64,000 nt of DNA from Planktothricoides raciborskii GIHE-MW2 (GCF_040564635.1 NZ_CP159837.1:3521001-3585000); one strand, 5' to 3'; shown: positions 36,094-48,774, counted from the first letter of the stretch. Notes: a model not told the origin generated them from the sequence alone. Numbers and translations are program-made.

Positions 36094-36387
36094 CTATGCC
36101 GCTTCTAAAGGTGCCATCGTCAAACCAGCACGACTAAGCTGCTGATGATACAGTTCGGCGGGTTCTTGGGGGCCAACCCAGACAATTGCTTGACCTTCAA
36201 AGTGAACTTGATTCGTCAAAGCCCAAGCCCGATCGCTAGTCATGCCGGGAATATATTTCACCAAGCATTCTGCAACGTGCTGAAACGTATTAAAATCATC
36301 GTTGAGTACAATTACCTTGTAATTCGGATAAGGTTTCCGGGTAACTTGATTAGTCGGTTTCGGAGCGACAGTCGGTGCTGTAGCCAT
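36094..36387 (-). CDS. clpS: ATP-dependent Clp protease adaptor ClpS
   Basis: A 97-residue ClpS: YKVIVLNDDFNTFQHVAECL (N-degron binding region with the Asn-Asp-Asp), IPGMTSDRAWALTNQVHFEG and VWVGPQEPAELYHQQL. It delivers N-degron substrates to ClpC/ClpP. ATG at 36387 is preferred over the longer frame to 36483, whose extra 32 residues are not conserved-looking. Cyanobacteria usually carry two ClpS forms; this is the shorter ClpS1-like type by length. Confidence 0.93.
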   Translation of the reverse strand: MATAPTVAPKPTNQVTRKPYPNYKVIVLNDDFNTFQHVAECLVKYIPGMTSDRAWALTNQVHFEGQAIVWVGPQEPAELYHQQLSRAGLTMAPLEAA

Positions 36388-36733
36388 ATAACTGATCAAT
36401 ATTCTACTTATTGTCACAATATTCGACTTATTGTAACAATTGCCAGCCACATCATCCCATGTTTTACCCTGGGGCGATCGCAAGTTATCCCTAATTTATC
36501 CCTAATTTATCCCTAATTGCTCATCAATGGCTGATTCAGAGGCGATCGCTGGGATTAATCTCCCAGCAAAAAATTTGTGCTTTTTATACATTAATGAGTG
36601 TTTTTTGTCAACCCAAAAGCAACTATCAGTTTTGTCACCATCTCTTGAACATGGAAATTGACATGACACACAATTAAGTTTATCTTATCAGACTTATAAA
36701 TATAAGCTACGGTAAGCCTTTCCATTAGTCGCT

Positions 36734-36889
36734 TGGATCCGGTGACAGATCAAGGCAAGATATGAGGAAACTTCAGCGAGATTCCACTCACCTAAGTGAG
36801 GCAAGCGCCTGGGAATTTAACAGCAAAACCGCTTAATTGCTGAATTACTTAATATTTCCGCCGATAAACTGTCCCAGGAAGCCAGCCTG
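36734..36889 (+). promoter_or_regulatory. Candidate structured leader of the calpain-like gene
   Basis: The 16-mer TGGATCCGGTGACAGA (36734-36749) also occurs upstream of crtP at 45840-45855. After it there is a small hairpin (CTCAC CTAA GTGAG at about 36788-36801) and an AT-richer stretch, then the strong terminator at 36890-36933, about 70 bp before the start codon. There is no plus-strand gene upstream, so the terminator would act on this leader. It does not match any riboswitch consensus that I know. Confidence 0.4.
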
Positions 36890-36933
36890 AAAAAGGAGGC
36901 GATCGCCCGATCAATCGAGATCGCCTCCTTTTT
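36890..36933 (+). terminator. Intrinsic terminator in front of the calpain-like gene
   Basis: A perfect 15-bp stem AAAAAGGAGGCGATC (36890-36904) with GATCGCCTCCTTTTT (36919-36933) and a 14-nt loop, ending in U-run. A second small stem TCAGCC/GGCTGA follows at 36935-36952. Placement 5' of the coding region points to attenuation. Confidence 0.75.
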
Positions 36934-37002
36934 CTCAGCCTGAACCGGCTGACTATACATCTGCAATGGAAATCAGAGGTAGCTGCAACAGGAGTTTAAT
37001 CT

Positions 37003-39783
37003 ATGGCGGACAACTTTTTTGACTTAGATGATTCGGTAAATTTATTTACCATTGGTGCCGAAATACCCAGTGGCGCGATCATTCGGGGGCTGGGTGGCCA
37101 AGATTTAATCGTCGGTTCCGGCAATCCAGATGCGATACATGGCAACACTGGGGCTGACACCCTCTATGGCATGGACGGAAACGACACACTCCAAGGGGGT
37201 CGGGGATCCGATTTGCTTTTAGGCAACCGGGGAGACGACCTGATCTTTGGGGAACGGGGCAATGATGTCATCTTTGGCGGTCAAGGTAATGACCTCTTGG
37301 ATGGCGGAGTCGGGGATGATTTCCTCGCCGGAGATGCCGGAACTGATACCCTGACCGGAGGGGATGGCTCCGATGCCTTTGTTCTGGATATTCGACATGG
37401 CAGCAGCGATCGCAACCTAGCCGATGTCATTACCGACTTTAGCGTAGAAGATGGTGATGTATTTGCCGTCACTGATGGGGCAAATGACAACCTCACCGAA
37501 GCGGATCTCACCCTGGAAACCGTAGGTACCGAGACATTTATTTCCTTAACTGCCACAGGAGAGTTTCTCGCCCGAGTTCAGGGAGTAACCGCAGAAGAAC
37601 TCACCGGGACATTCAGCACCGTGCGAGCCACTCGTGATGATACAGAGTCCGGAGCCACGGTACTCAATGCCCTACCGGGACAAACCAGCATTCAGGGGCA
37701 AGTCGGGGAAACCGATTATCAGGACTTCTTTGAACTCCAGGTAACGGAAACCAGTATTGTTGACCTCAGTCTCACCGGCTTAACTGCTGATGCGGATTTA
37801 TTTCTCTATCAGGATTTGGATGCCGATGGAGAATTAGGGGGAGACGAAATTATCTCCGCATCAAGTCGATGGGGCAATGCCGATGAAGCGATCGAAAACG
37901 TCACCCTCGACCAAGGCCGATATTTCATTGGCGTAGAGCAATTTGAGGGAGACACCAGCTACAACCTGAGTATTTCCGGGGTCGCCGGAACTGTAGCGCG
38001 GGATTTGGCAGGGTCTGAACCCAGTACCGCTCGTCTCCTGCCCCCCGACGGGGAAGTAGAACTGCATGACTACCTTGGCGGCACGGATGCGGTAGATACC
38101 TATCGCCTAGAAGTCCTCAATGGGGGATATCTGGATCTGTTCACCACCTACCAGGAGGCGGATCTCAACCTCACTCTGTGGAGCGATACCAATGGCAACA
38201 ACCAGTTAGACGCCGATGAAACCATTGCCCAGGGAACCAATGAAATCCAGCAGGATGTCATCAGCCCTGGCACCTACTACGTCAATGTCACCGCCCTTGG
38301 CGCGGGAACAGCCTACGAAATTCTTTCTATTTCCGAACCGGGTAGCCGGGTTGGGATTGAAAGCTATAACCCACTCTTCCCAGGCGTTCCCACCACTGGC
38401 ACCCTGGATCAAAACGATGCCTTTGATTTTAACGATGACGAAAACTATGCCGATCCTTATCTCCTTTCAGAAATAGGGGCTGGGTTAACCGTCACCATCA
38501 CACAGGAATCCAAGGATTTCGATGCCTATCTGACTGTGGTGGATTTGATCACTGGGGAAGTGATTGCAGAAAACGATGACATAGACACTGAGGGAGGCAA
38601 CTTCAATGCTCAAGTCAGTTTCACCTCCGAGCAAGGGGGACAATATGTGGTCTATGCCTCTAGTGTCGATTCTCCGGGTATTGGCGAATACACCCTAAAT
38701 ACCACGCTCACAGGAACCGTCACTCAAACCGTTTTCAGCAGTGATAGCGCCAGCAGTGACGATCAGTCTGAAGAAGGAAGCGATTCTTTATCAAGTTCTA
38801 GTGTGGTGTCCACCGCTGCCTCGTCAATTTCCGATCAGCTGCCACCCCCTATCTTTAACGAGGAAGGCGATCGCGCTGATACAGGGCTGACACAAGATGT
38901 ACTCCATAACTTAGTCTATCAGCCCCTCACAGGTGGTCTGATTACTCCAATCCAACTCAATAACTTGAACCAGGGCAACTTTGGTAACTGTGCCTTTATT
39001 GCAGCACTAGCGGCTACCTTCGGTAAAATTGAAGATCCCAGCACGGCTAACTTGAAGCAGAGTGAAGTTCTCAATAGTGCCATTACTACCGATGGCAGCA
39101 ACTATACCCTCAAGTTCTACAACTACTTAACGAGTCAACCGGGAAATGTCATGGTGAACAACCAAGTAGTCACCAAAGACGATAACTTGTTTGGGGCGAC
39201 CTGGGACAATCTCAACCCTGTCGAACCGACGGAAGCTTCTGGCCAACGGATCTGGGGTGCCATTTTTGAACGAGCTTATGCCAAGTGGCGGGGTCAAGAA
39301 ACGGGCAAAAATGGCTATGATGTCATGGGTAATGGCGATGTTGGGGGTAGATCCCTTAAACGGGTCACAGGTAAAGCTATCCAAGAAATTTCCTGGGATC
39401 CTTCTCAATCCGATCCAGAATATTCTTTGATCCAGTTCTCGCAGGATATCGACGGCTCCTATAATAATTTAGGGAGTATTACCCAGGAGGAAATCTTTAA
39501 TCGCATTCAAACTGCATTGAACGAGGGTCGCTATGTGATGACTGGCACAATCTCAGAAGCAGAGAAGCTTTCTCAGGGTGCGTTAGTTGGCGGCCATGCC
39601 TACAGTGTCCACAATGCTTATGAAATGAACGGTAGAAAGATGATTCTCGTGCGGAATCCTTGGGGGACAGATACTAGCAAGGGAGCAGTGGATAATCTTA
39701 ATGATGGATTTGTGGCTATCACCTTTGAAACATTTTTGAATAACTTTGATGGGGTGAGTCTGTCTCAAGCCGACTCGCCATAG
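37003..39783 (+). CDS. Calpain-type cysteine protease with RTX and PPC domains
   Basis: A 926-residue protein. Residues about 25-125 are RTX/hemolysin-type calcium-binding nonapeptides (DGNDTLQGGRGSDLLLGNRG and more). About 205-560 contains three pre-peptidase C-terminal-like beta domains (LDQGRYFIGVEQFEGDTSYN, ISPGTYYVNVTALG, GQYVVYASSV). A Ser/Asp-rich linker follows, then a C2 (calpain) protease domain with Cys663 (QGNFGNCAFIAALAA), His865 (GGHAYSVHN) and Asn885 (VRNPWGTD). There is no N-terminal signal peptide, so type I or other unconventional secretion is possible. The start follows CAGGAG at 36989-36994. A strong terminator closes the gene. Confidence 0.92.
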   Translation: MADNFFDLDDSVNLFTIGAEIPSGAIIRGLGGQDLIVGSGNPDAIHGNTGADTLYGMDGNDTLQGGRGSDLLLGNRGDDLIFGERGNDVIFGGQGNDLLDGGVGDDFLAGDAGTDTLTGGDGSDAFVLDIRHGSSDRNLADVITDFSVEDGDVFAVTDGANDNLTEADLTLETVGTETFISLTATGEFLARVQGVTAEELTGTFSTVRATRDDTESGATVLNALPGQTSIQGQVGETDYQDFFELQVTETSIVDLSLTGLTADADLFLYQDLDADGELGGDEIISASSRWGNADEAIENVTLDQGRYFIGVEQFEGDTSYNLSISGVAGTVARDLAGSEPSTARLLPPDGEVELHDYLGGTDAVDTYRLEVLNGGYLDLFTTYQEADLNLTLWSDTNGNNQLDADETIAQGTNEIQQDVISPGTYYVNVTALGAGTAYEILSISEPGSRVGIESYNPLFPGVPTTGTLDQNDAFDFNDDENYADPYLLSEIGAGLTVTITQESKDFDAYLTVVDLITGEVIAENDDIDTEGGNFNAQVSFTSEQGGQYVVYASSVDSPGIGEYTLNTTLTGTVTQTVFSSDSASSDDQSEEGSDSLSSSSVVSTAASSISDQLPPPIFNEEGDRADTGLTQDVLHNLVYQPLTGGLITPIQLNNLNQGNFGNCAFIAALAATFGKIEDPSTANLKQSEVLNSAITTDGSNYTLKFYNYLTSQPGNVMVNNQVVTKDDNLFGATWDNLNPVEPTEASGQRIWGAIFERAYAKWRGQETGKNGYDVMGNGDVGGRSLKRVTGKAIQEISWDPSQSDPEYSLIQFSQDIDGSYNNLGSITQEEIFNRIQTALNEGRYVMTGTISEAEKLSQGALVGGHAYSVHNAYEMNGRKMILVRNPWGTDTSKGAVDNLNDGFVAITFETFLNNFDGVSLSQADSP

Positions 39784-39807
39784 ATTCATTTAATTATCCG
39801 ATTTGTG

Positions 39808-39851
39808 AAAACACCACGCTTGATTTTTACCAAGAAGCGTGGTGTTTTTTT
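39808..39851 (+). terminator. Intrinsic terminator after the calpain-like gene
   Basis: AAAACACCACGCTTG pairs with CAAGAAGCGTGGTGTTTTTT: an 11-bp core ACACCACGCTT/AAGCGTGGTGT followed by seven Ts. Confidence 0.9.
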
Positions 39852-40013
39852 ATTATCAGCAAATATTATGGCCGCATCGAAATAAAATGCATAATGGACA
39901 ATTGAGAATGGTGAATTATTAATTTATCCCTTAAATAAATTTAAAACTGGAAAAAGCCAAAAGTTATCTTAAAATATCGATAATTTTTCTCAACTTTTGA
40001 CTTTTTCTAGAGG

Positions 40014-41033
40014 TCAAACAGGCAAATTTTTCCGGGGTTTAAAACTCTCGATTTGACGCAACTTCTCATAGAGTTCTTTTTCTTCAGCGGTCAAATTCTT
40101 GGGAATAGCAATTTGAATTTCGACAAGTTGATCGCCCCGTTCGCCTTTCCCTGTGGGATAACCTTTATTGGCTAACCGCAACCGCTTCCCATGAGTCAGT
40201 CCCGGAGGCACGGTCATTTTTACCAATCCGTCCAAAGTAGGAACTTCCACCGCCCCACCGAGTACCGCTTCACTCGGAGTCACCGGCACCTGACAGCTAA
40301 TATCCGCCCCTTCTAACTTAAAAAAGGGATGGGGAGCCACTTGAATTTTCAAATAGAGGTCGCCGCCGCCAATTCCTTGACCCCTTAGACGGAGACGCTG
40401 CCCGGTAATCATGCCTGCGGGCATATCCACTTCCAGCGATCGCCCATCTTCCAAGCGAATGCGTTCATGTCCGCCCAGATAAGCCTTTTCCAAAGGCAAA
40501 GTCAGTCGCGCCTCAATATCCCGACGAGCTTGAGTGGTTGCCACGGTGCGGGCAACCTTGGTGCGACCGGGGGTAAAATCGTCCGCACTTCGCTGCTGAC
40601 TTGGCGTTTCCGGGGTTCTCACCGGATTGCTTTGATAGCTACTACTGGTGGCACTCCCATTGGCGGCTTGTTGCCGCTGATGACCCAGTAGAGTTTCCAC
40701 AAAGCTATTAAAATCCGGAAATTGACTCGGATCGATGTCCGAGCGAGTGCCATTGCGGGCATTCCAAGTTTTGACTCTGGGGGTTTTACCCTTAAATCCT
40801 TTCTGCTGCCAGAAGCGGCTGAACTGGTCATATTGAGAACGCTTATTGGGATCTGACAAGACCTCATAAGCTTCGCCAATATCTTTAAATTTTTCTTCAG
40901 CAGCTTTGTCCCCGGGATTTAAATCCGGGTGATATTGCCGCGCTAACCGGCGGTACATTTTCTTGATCTCATCACTCGAGGCATCTCTGGGAACTCCCAG
41001 AATCTCGTAATAGTTCCGAAAGTTCTGCATCAA
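40014..41033 (-). CDS. dnaJ: DnaJ-family co-chaperone (type II, CbpA-like)
   Basis: A 339-residue J-protein. The J-domain spans residues 5-70 with the HPD motif ([20 protein letters not shown]). A Gly/Phe-poor linker of about 90 residues follows. The C-terminal substrate-binding domain contains [36 protein letters not shown] and [15 protein letters not shown]. The CxxCxGxG zinc finger is missing, so it is type II. It follows dnaK3 by 250 bp on the same strand and is its likely partner, as in the Synechocystis dnaK3-dnaJ arrangement. An alternative start is the second Met. Confidence 0.93.
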   Translation of the reverse strand: MMQNFRNYYEILGVPRDASSDEIKKMYRRLARQYHPDLNPGDKAAEEKFKDIGEAYEVLSDPNKRSQYDQFSRFWQQKGFKGKTPRVKTWNARNGTRSDIDPSQFPDFNSFVETLLGHQRQQAANGSATSSSYQSNPVRTPETPSQQRSADDFTPGRTKVARTVATTQARRDIEARLTLPLEKAYLGGHERIRLEDGRSLEVDMPAGMITGQRLRLRGQGIGGGDLYLKIQVAPHPFFKLEGADISCQVPVTPSEAVLGGAVEVPTLDGLVKMTVPPGLTHGKRLRLANKGYPTGKGERGDQLVEIQIAIPKNLTAEEKELYEKLRQIESFKPRKNLPV

Positions 41034-41109
41034 TCAATGTTAGATATTAGATTTTGAATTGGAGAGTTCATCATTTATGAGTGTTCCCATCTGGAAGTTT
41101 TCATTACTG

Positions 41110-41174
41110 TCACCGGGCTTCTTTTCCAGAACAAACTGTTAACTCTGTTATTTGCAATAGAAACCCGGTTTCTG
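41110..41174. repeat. Degenerate family B unit
   Basis: A decayed left 15-mer (ACCGGGCTTCTTTTCCAGAA), the spacer motif GTTAACTCTGTTATTTGCAA as in the 32157 unit, and an intact right 15-mer AGAAACCCGGTTTCT at about 41160-41174. It lies between dnaK3 and dnaJ. Confidence 0.8.
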
Positions 41175-41282
41175 CGAAATTAATTAGCTTTGCACCTGGG
41201 CTACTACCGATTTCCAGAGCAGCCGAGGAGACAATGCTTGCGGGTCATCCGATGGGATTTTCTTGAGGGCGAAGAAAGAATT

Positions 41283-43730
41283 TTACAACCAATCATCATC
41301 TTCATCCCCCCAATCTTCATCCTGATAAGGATTATTGTAACGAACTGACTCATTGACGCCAGAGCGTCCCCGTTGACGATAACTCCGATCTGATTGATAG
41401 CGATCGCTACCCGGACGCTCGCCACCAGAACGATCGCTAGAAACCGGACGGTCTGCCATTGGACGGTCTGCCATCGGGCGATCTACTCCATAGCGATCGC
41501 TAGAAACCGGACGGTCTGCCATTGGACGGTCTGCCATTGGACGGTCTGCCATCGGGCGATCTACTCCATAGCGATCGCTAGAAACCGGACGGTCTGCCAT
41601 TGGACGGTCTGCCATTGGACGATCTGCCATTGGGCGATCTACTCCATAGCGATCGCTAGAAACCGGACGGTCTGCCATTGGACGGTCTGCCATTGGACGA
41701 TCTGCCATTGGGCGATCTCCTCCATAGCGATCGCTAGAAATAGAATAAGATCCAGACTCATTCCAAGAACTGCGAGAATATTCTCGGTAAGTTGACCCAC
41801 CTGGGTTGATTTCATAATCATCATAAGGGTTCCTTTTCCGGGAGCGTTCCAGTTCATCCCCGGAAAATGCTCGCCGCACAGAACCGAAGAAATCATCCTC
41901 CTCTGCCTCCTCCCGCGATCGCTGATAAACCTCTCGGTTCAACTCATAAATCGCATCTTGTAAATCCGACTGGGCCAAATCCATCCCGCGCTCATCATTG
42001 CGCTGTAAACTCTCGCGTAACTCGCGAACCAACGCCTCAATCCGGGGTCGATAAGAACTGACAAATTGAATCCCATAATCCAGAGTCGCTTCGCGTAATT
42101 GCCGTTGGGCACTCAAGATTAACCCTTCAATCCGATTGCGCTTTTCCACTCGTTCGCGGCGTTCTCGGTCAGTTTGGGCAAACAGCGAAGCATCCTGAAT
42201 CATCCGATTGACTTCTTCCTCACTCAGAGTGGAAGCCCCTTGAATCACAACACTTTGCTCCCGCCCGGTCATTCTGTCCAGGGCGCTCACCTGCAAAATT
42301 CCATTGGCATCAATATCAAACGCCACTTGAATTTGTGGCACCCCTCGTGGGGCTGGGGGAATCCCGGTTAACTTAAAGCGACCCAAAGACTTATTGTCTG
42401 TCGCCATCTCCCGTTCTCCCTGTAAAATATGAACCTCCACCAGGGTTTGATTATTTTCTGCCGTGGAAAAGATATCAGAACGGCGCACGGGAATCGTCGT
42501 GTTGCGGGGAATCAATTTTTTCATCACCCCACCAATGGTTTCTAACCCCAAAGATAAAGGAGTCACATCCAATAGCAACACATCTCTGACTTCACCGCCG
42601 AGAATTCCCGCTTGAATAGCCGCACCGACGGCGACCACTTCATCCGGGTTAACGTTTTGATTCGGCTCGCGATCGATTAAGCTGCGGACTAGCTGCTGTA
42701 CCAAAGGAATTCGCGTCGAACCACCGACTAATACCACTTCATCAATTTGCATCGGACTCAAACCCGCATCGGTCAGAGCTCGTTTCACCGGACGACGTAA
42801 GCGATTAATTAAATCCCCACATAAGCCTTCAAATTCTGCCCGGGTTAATCGGGTTTCTAAATGTGTGGGGCCTTCAGCGGTAGCGCTAATAAAAGGTAAA
42901 TTAATCTCGGTGACAGGAACCCCGCTGAGTTCAATTTTCGCTTTCTCCGCCGCTTCCATCAGCCGTTGCAGGGCTTGGCGATCGCGCCGCAAATCCACCT
43001 CTTCTGTCTCCAAAAACTTTTCGGCCAACCAATCGACAATCTTTTTATCAAAATCATTCCCACCCAACTGAGTATCCCCAGCGGTAGATTTCACCTCAAA
43101 CACCCCATCCCCGACTTCCAGAATCGACACATCAAAAGTGCCGCCTCCCAGGTCAAACACCAAAATCGTCTGACTCTCGTTGCGCTCCAATCCATAAGCT
43201 AAAGAAGCTGCGGTCGGTTCATTCAGAATGCGTTTAACCTCTAGACCGGCAATCCGTCCCGCGTCCCTGGTCGCTTGACGTTGAGAATCATTAAAATAGG
43301 CGGGCACCGTAATCACCGCCCCTGTCACGGGTTCCCCCAAATAGCGACTAGCTTCATCCGCCAACTTTCTGAGCACCATCGCCGAAATTTCCTCTGGGGC
43401 AAAGTCCCGCTGCAATCGAGGACATTTCATCCGAATATTATTTTGCTCATCGCGGCGAATCGTATAAGGAACTCGCTTAGAATCGCCAGACAGTTCTGTG
43501 TACTTCCGACCCATGAAGCGCTTGAACCCATAAAAGGTATTTTGGGGATTCAGAACTGCTTGCCGTCTGGCCAACTGTCCCACCAGGCGCTCCCCGTCTT
43601 TACTAAAGGCAACCACGGAAGGGGTCGTCCGCATTCCCTCGGAATTTGCGATTACCACTGGCTTACCGCCTTCCATCACTGCCACTACTGAGTTGGTTGT
43701 TCCCAAGTCAATGCCGACTACCTTTCCCAT
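41283..43730 (-). CDS. dnaK: Hsp70 chaperone DnaK, DnaK3-type with repetitive C-terminus
   Basis: An 815-residue Hsp70. The ATPase domain (1-380) includes [49 protein letters not shown] and [16 protein letters not shown]. The substrate-binding domain spans about 390-600. A C-terminal extension of about 180 residues is a tandem repeat of [16 protein letters not shown] and ends in [16 protein letters not shown]. DnaK3-type cyanobacterial proteins have long C-terminal extensions implicated in membrane association. Synteny with a downstream type II dnaJ supports DnaK3. The repeat array differs from usual family members. Confidence 0.93.
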   Translation of the reverse strand: MGKVVGIDLGTTNSVVAVMEGGKPVVIANSEGMRTTPSVVAFSKDGERLVGQLARRQAVLNPQNTFYGFKRFMGRKYTELSGDSKRVPYTIRRDEQNNIRMKCPRLQRDFAPEEISAMVLRKLADEASRYLGEPVTGAVITVPAYFNDSQRQATRDAGRIAGLEVKRILNEPTAASLAYGLERNESQTILVFDLGGGTFDVSILEVGDGVFEVKSTAGDTQLGGNDFDKKIVDWLAEKFLETEEVDLRRDRQALQRLMEAAEKAKIELSGVPVTEINLPFISATAEGPTHLETRLTRAEFEGLCGDLINRLRRPVKRALTDAGLSPMQIDEVVLVGGSTRIPLVQQLVRSLIDREPNQNVNPDEVVAVGAAIQAGILGGEVRDVLLLDVTPLSLGLETIGGVMKKLIPRNTTIPVRRSDIFSTAENNQTLVEVHILQGEREMATDNKSLGRFKLTGIPPAPRGVPQIQVAFDIDANGILQVSALDRMTGREQSVVIQGASTLSEEEVNRMIQDASLFAQTDRERRERVEKRNRIEGLILSAQRQLREATLDYGIQFVSSYRPRIEALVRELRESLQRNDERGMDLAQSDLQDAIYELNREVYQRSREEAEEDDFFGSVRRAFSGDELERSRKRNPYDDYEINPGGSTYREYSRSSWNESGSYSISSDRYGGDRPMADRPMADRPMADRPVSSDRYGVDRPMADRPMADRPMADRPVSSDRYGVDRPMADRPMADRPMADRPVSSDRYGVDRPMADRPMADRPVSSDRSGGERPGSDRYQSDRSYRQRGRSGVNESVRYNNPYQDEDWGDEDDDWL
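41430..41735. repeat. Coding tandem repeat inside dnaK, 78-bp higher-order unit
   Basis: A 15-bp motif (GGACGGTCTGCCATT, coding MADRP in reverse) occurs two to four times per higher-order unit. Each higher-order unit ([12 protein letters not shown] plus MADRP copies) is about 78 bp and has one CATAGCGATCGCTAGAAACC containing HIP1. About four units are present with near-identical DNA. Confidence 0.92.
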
Positions 43731-44809
43731 GTCGTTCTAATTACCTTTTACTGTTTCCTAAACGTTCGGAGCGCGATCGCATCGTCAGAATGCGTTGCAC
43801 ATCAATTTTATTTTTGTCTGGCTACATTTAGCGCCTAGACATTGAACTGATCCGCGAATTCTGAAAGCTCTGTGCATCCATAAGACTCGCGATCGATTTT
43901 TTATAGACGCTGATTTGATAATTATTGTATCCTGCCGTAGAAGTGTCATCTATTTCAAGAAGTCACTCTTGAGGGCAGGGGGGGTCAGATGTACGGCGAT
44001 CGCTACCTAAACTTAACCAACATGGTGGGTAATTCCCACTCTCAGGCCATAGAAATTCTAGGATCCCGATGACAATCAGACCCCTGAATTACCCAAAATC
44101 CCCGCAGCCATGTTGTTTGAAACATCTTTACCGCTTTCATTCCACCATTGATTCCACCATTCATTCAGCGACTAAAAGACTAAAACATTGATTCTACTAC
44201 CTCAACGCGCCATTCCTTATGACTCAATATGATTCAACATCTCAATATATTTTCTCCTAAATCGAAATCCTTTAAAAAATTCAACTTATCTTATTATCTT
44301 ATGTAAAAAATGTAATATTTATTATGAAGCAGCAAAAATCATAATAAATATTATATCTTATGATTTAATCAAGATTCTTTTCATTGGGGCTATCCCTCCC
44401 TATTCTTTTATTCTCAGCCAAGGATAAGCACAAAGCACAAAGGATATTCGCGCAGCAAATACCAATCAAAATTAAATAACCAATATATTATATTCTGATC
44501 ATATAGCTGCCAATCATCAATATATATCAAAAAATAAATGCTTAATTACTATTTTGTTTGTGCTTATTTATGTATGTCAAATATTAGTTTAGTAAAAAAC
44601 AACCATGACCGACGATAAATTACCAAACCATAATATATATAATAGTTTTTGAGGTTTACGGTCAAACATGATTTTGATCGTAAACCTGATTTCTTGAATC
44701 TTGATCAATTTTTAAAGGTAAAATTAACTGATATCATTGTCAGAGTAATAGAATTTTCATCTAATTACCTAAACAATTTAATAATTACCCACAACAGCCT
44801 CCTTAAAAA
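43731..44809. other. Long non-coding region downstream of a response regulator and upstream of dnaK
   Basis: About 1.08 kb. The first 200 bp contain the dnaK promoter region, with two HIP1-related sites. The rest is AT-rich (44270-44800) with TATATTAT-type runs. No open frame with protein character, no repeat family unit, and no recognisable RNA gene. Confidence 0.5.
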
Positions 44810-45175
44810 CTATTTTTTTAGCAATTGCTTTATAGTGGTCAGCAGTTCTGTAGGCCGAAATGGTTTAGCAATATAGGCATCAGCTCCTTGTTTCATACCC
44901 CAATATCGATCAAAATCCTCACCTTTACTGGTACACATAATCACGGGAATACTTTGAAATTCCGCAGTATTTTTAATCCACCGACACAGTTCATAGCCAT
45001 TCATTTCCGGCATCACAATATCGGTGACAACTAAATCTGGAACTTGCTTTTGAATTTCTTTTTTAGCTTCGTCGCCGTTGATTGCCTCAATCACATTGAG
45101 GCCACTCTTTTTCAATATTTCTGATACCATTTCGCGTACCGTTGCACTATCGTCTACAATCAGAATTGTATTCAT
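44810..45175 (-). CDS. CheY-like single-domain response regulator (PilG/PilH-like)
   Basis: A 121-residue receiver with an acidic pair (IVDDSA, residues 7-8), phosphoacceptor Asp52 (VVTDIVMPEMNG), Thr/Ser switch in IMCTSKG and Lys104 (YIAKPF). There is no output domain, and the pattern MPEMNGYELCRWIK with YWGMKQGADAYIAKPF is that of Pil-Chp or phototaxis regulators in cyanobacteria. No histidine kinase, CheA or methyl-accepting gene adjoins, so its cognate partner is encoded elsewhere. AGGAG lies 5-10 nt upstream. Confidence 0.93.
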   Translation of the reverse strand: MNTILIVDDSATVREMVSEILKKSGLNVIEAINGDEAKKEIQKQVPDLVVTDIVMPEMNGYELCRWIKNTAEFQSIPVIMCTSKGEDFDRYWGMKQGADAYIAKPFRPTELLTTIKQLLKK

Positions 45176-47470
<2,295 letters not shown>

Positions 47471-47620
47471 ATATTGATTGTTGGTCGTTGACTGTGTACT
47501 GTTAAAAGTCAAGCGTTAATAGTCTACTGATCACGGATCATCGACAACGGACAAATAGAGACGCCATAATCAAGCGTCTCTTTCATAGCTGATAGCCTTC
47601 ACCCTTCCAGCCTGCAATCA

Positions 47621-48550
47621 ATGCTCCAACTGTCTCAAAGCCCTCGCATGAAAACTCTGGCTGCCCGAGAGGACGCCTACGAACTCTGTCGTCAAATTAC
47701 TCAGACCTACGCGAAAACGTTTTATCTGGGTACTTTACTGATGTCAGAGTCGAAACGCCGAGCCATTTGGGCCATATACGCTTGGTGTCGTCGTACTGAT
47801 GAACTGGTGGACGGTCCTCGATCGCGATTAACAACCCCCGAAACCCTTGACCAATGGGAACACCAGTTAGAATCTGTCTTTGCTGGTGATCCGGTAGAAG
47901 ATACCGATGTGGCCCTAGTCGATACTCTGGAACGCTTTCAGATCGAGATTCAACCCTTTCGGGATATGATTGCGGGGATGCGTATGGATCTATCCCGCAG
48001 TCGCTACCAGACTTTTGAAGACTTGGAACTCTACTGTTACCGGGTGGCCGGGACAGTGGGATTAATGTCCCTGCCGGTCATGGGGTTGGATTCTTCGCCT
48101 CGCTCGGCGCCTTGGTCTGGGAGCAAAGAACTGTCTAATCCCGCTGAACGGGCGATCGCGCTTGGGATTGCCAATCAACTCACAAATATCCTGCGAGATG
48201 TGGGAGAAGATGCTCGTCGGGGTCGCATCTACCTGCCTCTGGAGGAGTTAGCTTTATTTGACTACACAGAGCAGGATTTATTGAATGGTGTAGTTGATGA
48301 GCGTTGGCGGGAATTGATGCGGTTTCAAATTCAACGAGCTCGTAAGTTCTACGTTGAAGCCGAAAAGGGGATTAGTACACTAAGTCGGGATGCTCGTTGG
48401 CCTGTTTGGTCAGCGACGATGCTTTATAGCAAGATTCTTGATGCGATTGAAAAGAATCAGTATGACGTTTTTCGGAAGCGAGCCTTTGTTCCTACTCCAG
48501 GCAAAATTACTTGTTTACCCGTGGCTTGGTTAAGAGCACAAGCGCTCTAA
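47621..48550 (+). CDS. crtB: 15-cis-phytoene synthase CrtB
   Basis: A 309-residue trans-isoprenyl diphosphate synthase condensing two GGPP molecules to phytoene. Both Asp-rich motifs are visible: WCRRTDELVDGPR (first) and NILRDVGEDARRGRIYLP (second). The sequence YAKTFYLGTLLMSESKRRAI is typical of the N-terminal helices. The start may be ATG 47621 or the second Met at 47648. With crtP it supplies carotenoids needed alongside the PSI genes in this region. Confidence 0.98.
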   Translation: MLQLSQSPRMKTLAAREDAYELCRQITQTYAKTFYLGTLLMSESKRRAIWAIYAWCRRTDELVDGPRSRLTTPETLDQWEHQLESVFAGDPVEDTDVALVDTLERFQIEIQPFRDMIAGMRMDLSRSRYQTFEDLELYCYRVAGTVGLMSLPVMGLDSSPRSAPWSGSKELSNPAERAIALGIANQLTNILRDVGEDARRGRIYLPLEELALFDYTEQDLLNGVVDERWRELMRFQIQRARKFYVEAEKGISTLSRDARWPVWSATMLYSKILDAIEKNQYDVFRKRAFVPTPGKITCLPVAWLRAQAL

Positions 48551-48720
48551 GCTGACAAACAAGCTGACAAACAAATGGTTTGATCTATCTCGCATTTTTG
48601 AAAATCAGAGGGTCGGGTTTTTCCGGTAACTCTTTAGAAGAGTTGCCAACAGAAAACCACAAAAACCCCTCAAATCGGCAAACGGTTCCTGTTTCAGGAT
48701 GTTTTTATCATCATCACCAA

Positions 48721-48774
48721 AGTAGCGCTTAATCACCTAAGTCTTTGAATAGTCTTAGCTGATTAAGCGCTACT
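48721..48774. terminator. Strong hairpin between crtB and rbp (bidirectional terminator candidate)
   Basis: A perfect 15-bp stem: AGTAGCGCTTAATCA (48721-48735) with TGATTAAGCGCTACT (48760-48774). An inner helix CTAAG / CTTAG (48737-48741, 48754-48758) extends the fold. There is no U-tract, so it could alternatively be an RNA-stability element or part of a short structured RNA. Confidence 0.6.

Noticed and set aside
36734-36933. c-di-AMP (ydaO), cobalamin or fluoride riboswitch
   Set aside because: None of the core consensus segments that I know could be aligned; left as an unclassified leader element.
41394-41795. Plus-strand repetitive frame in dnaK (CHWTVCH repeats)
   Set aside because: Antisense shadow of the MADRP repeats; no start signal and no protein family character.
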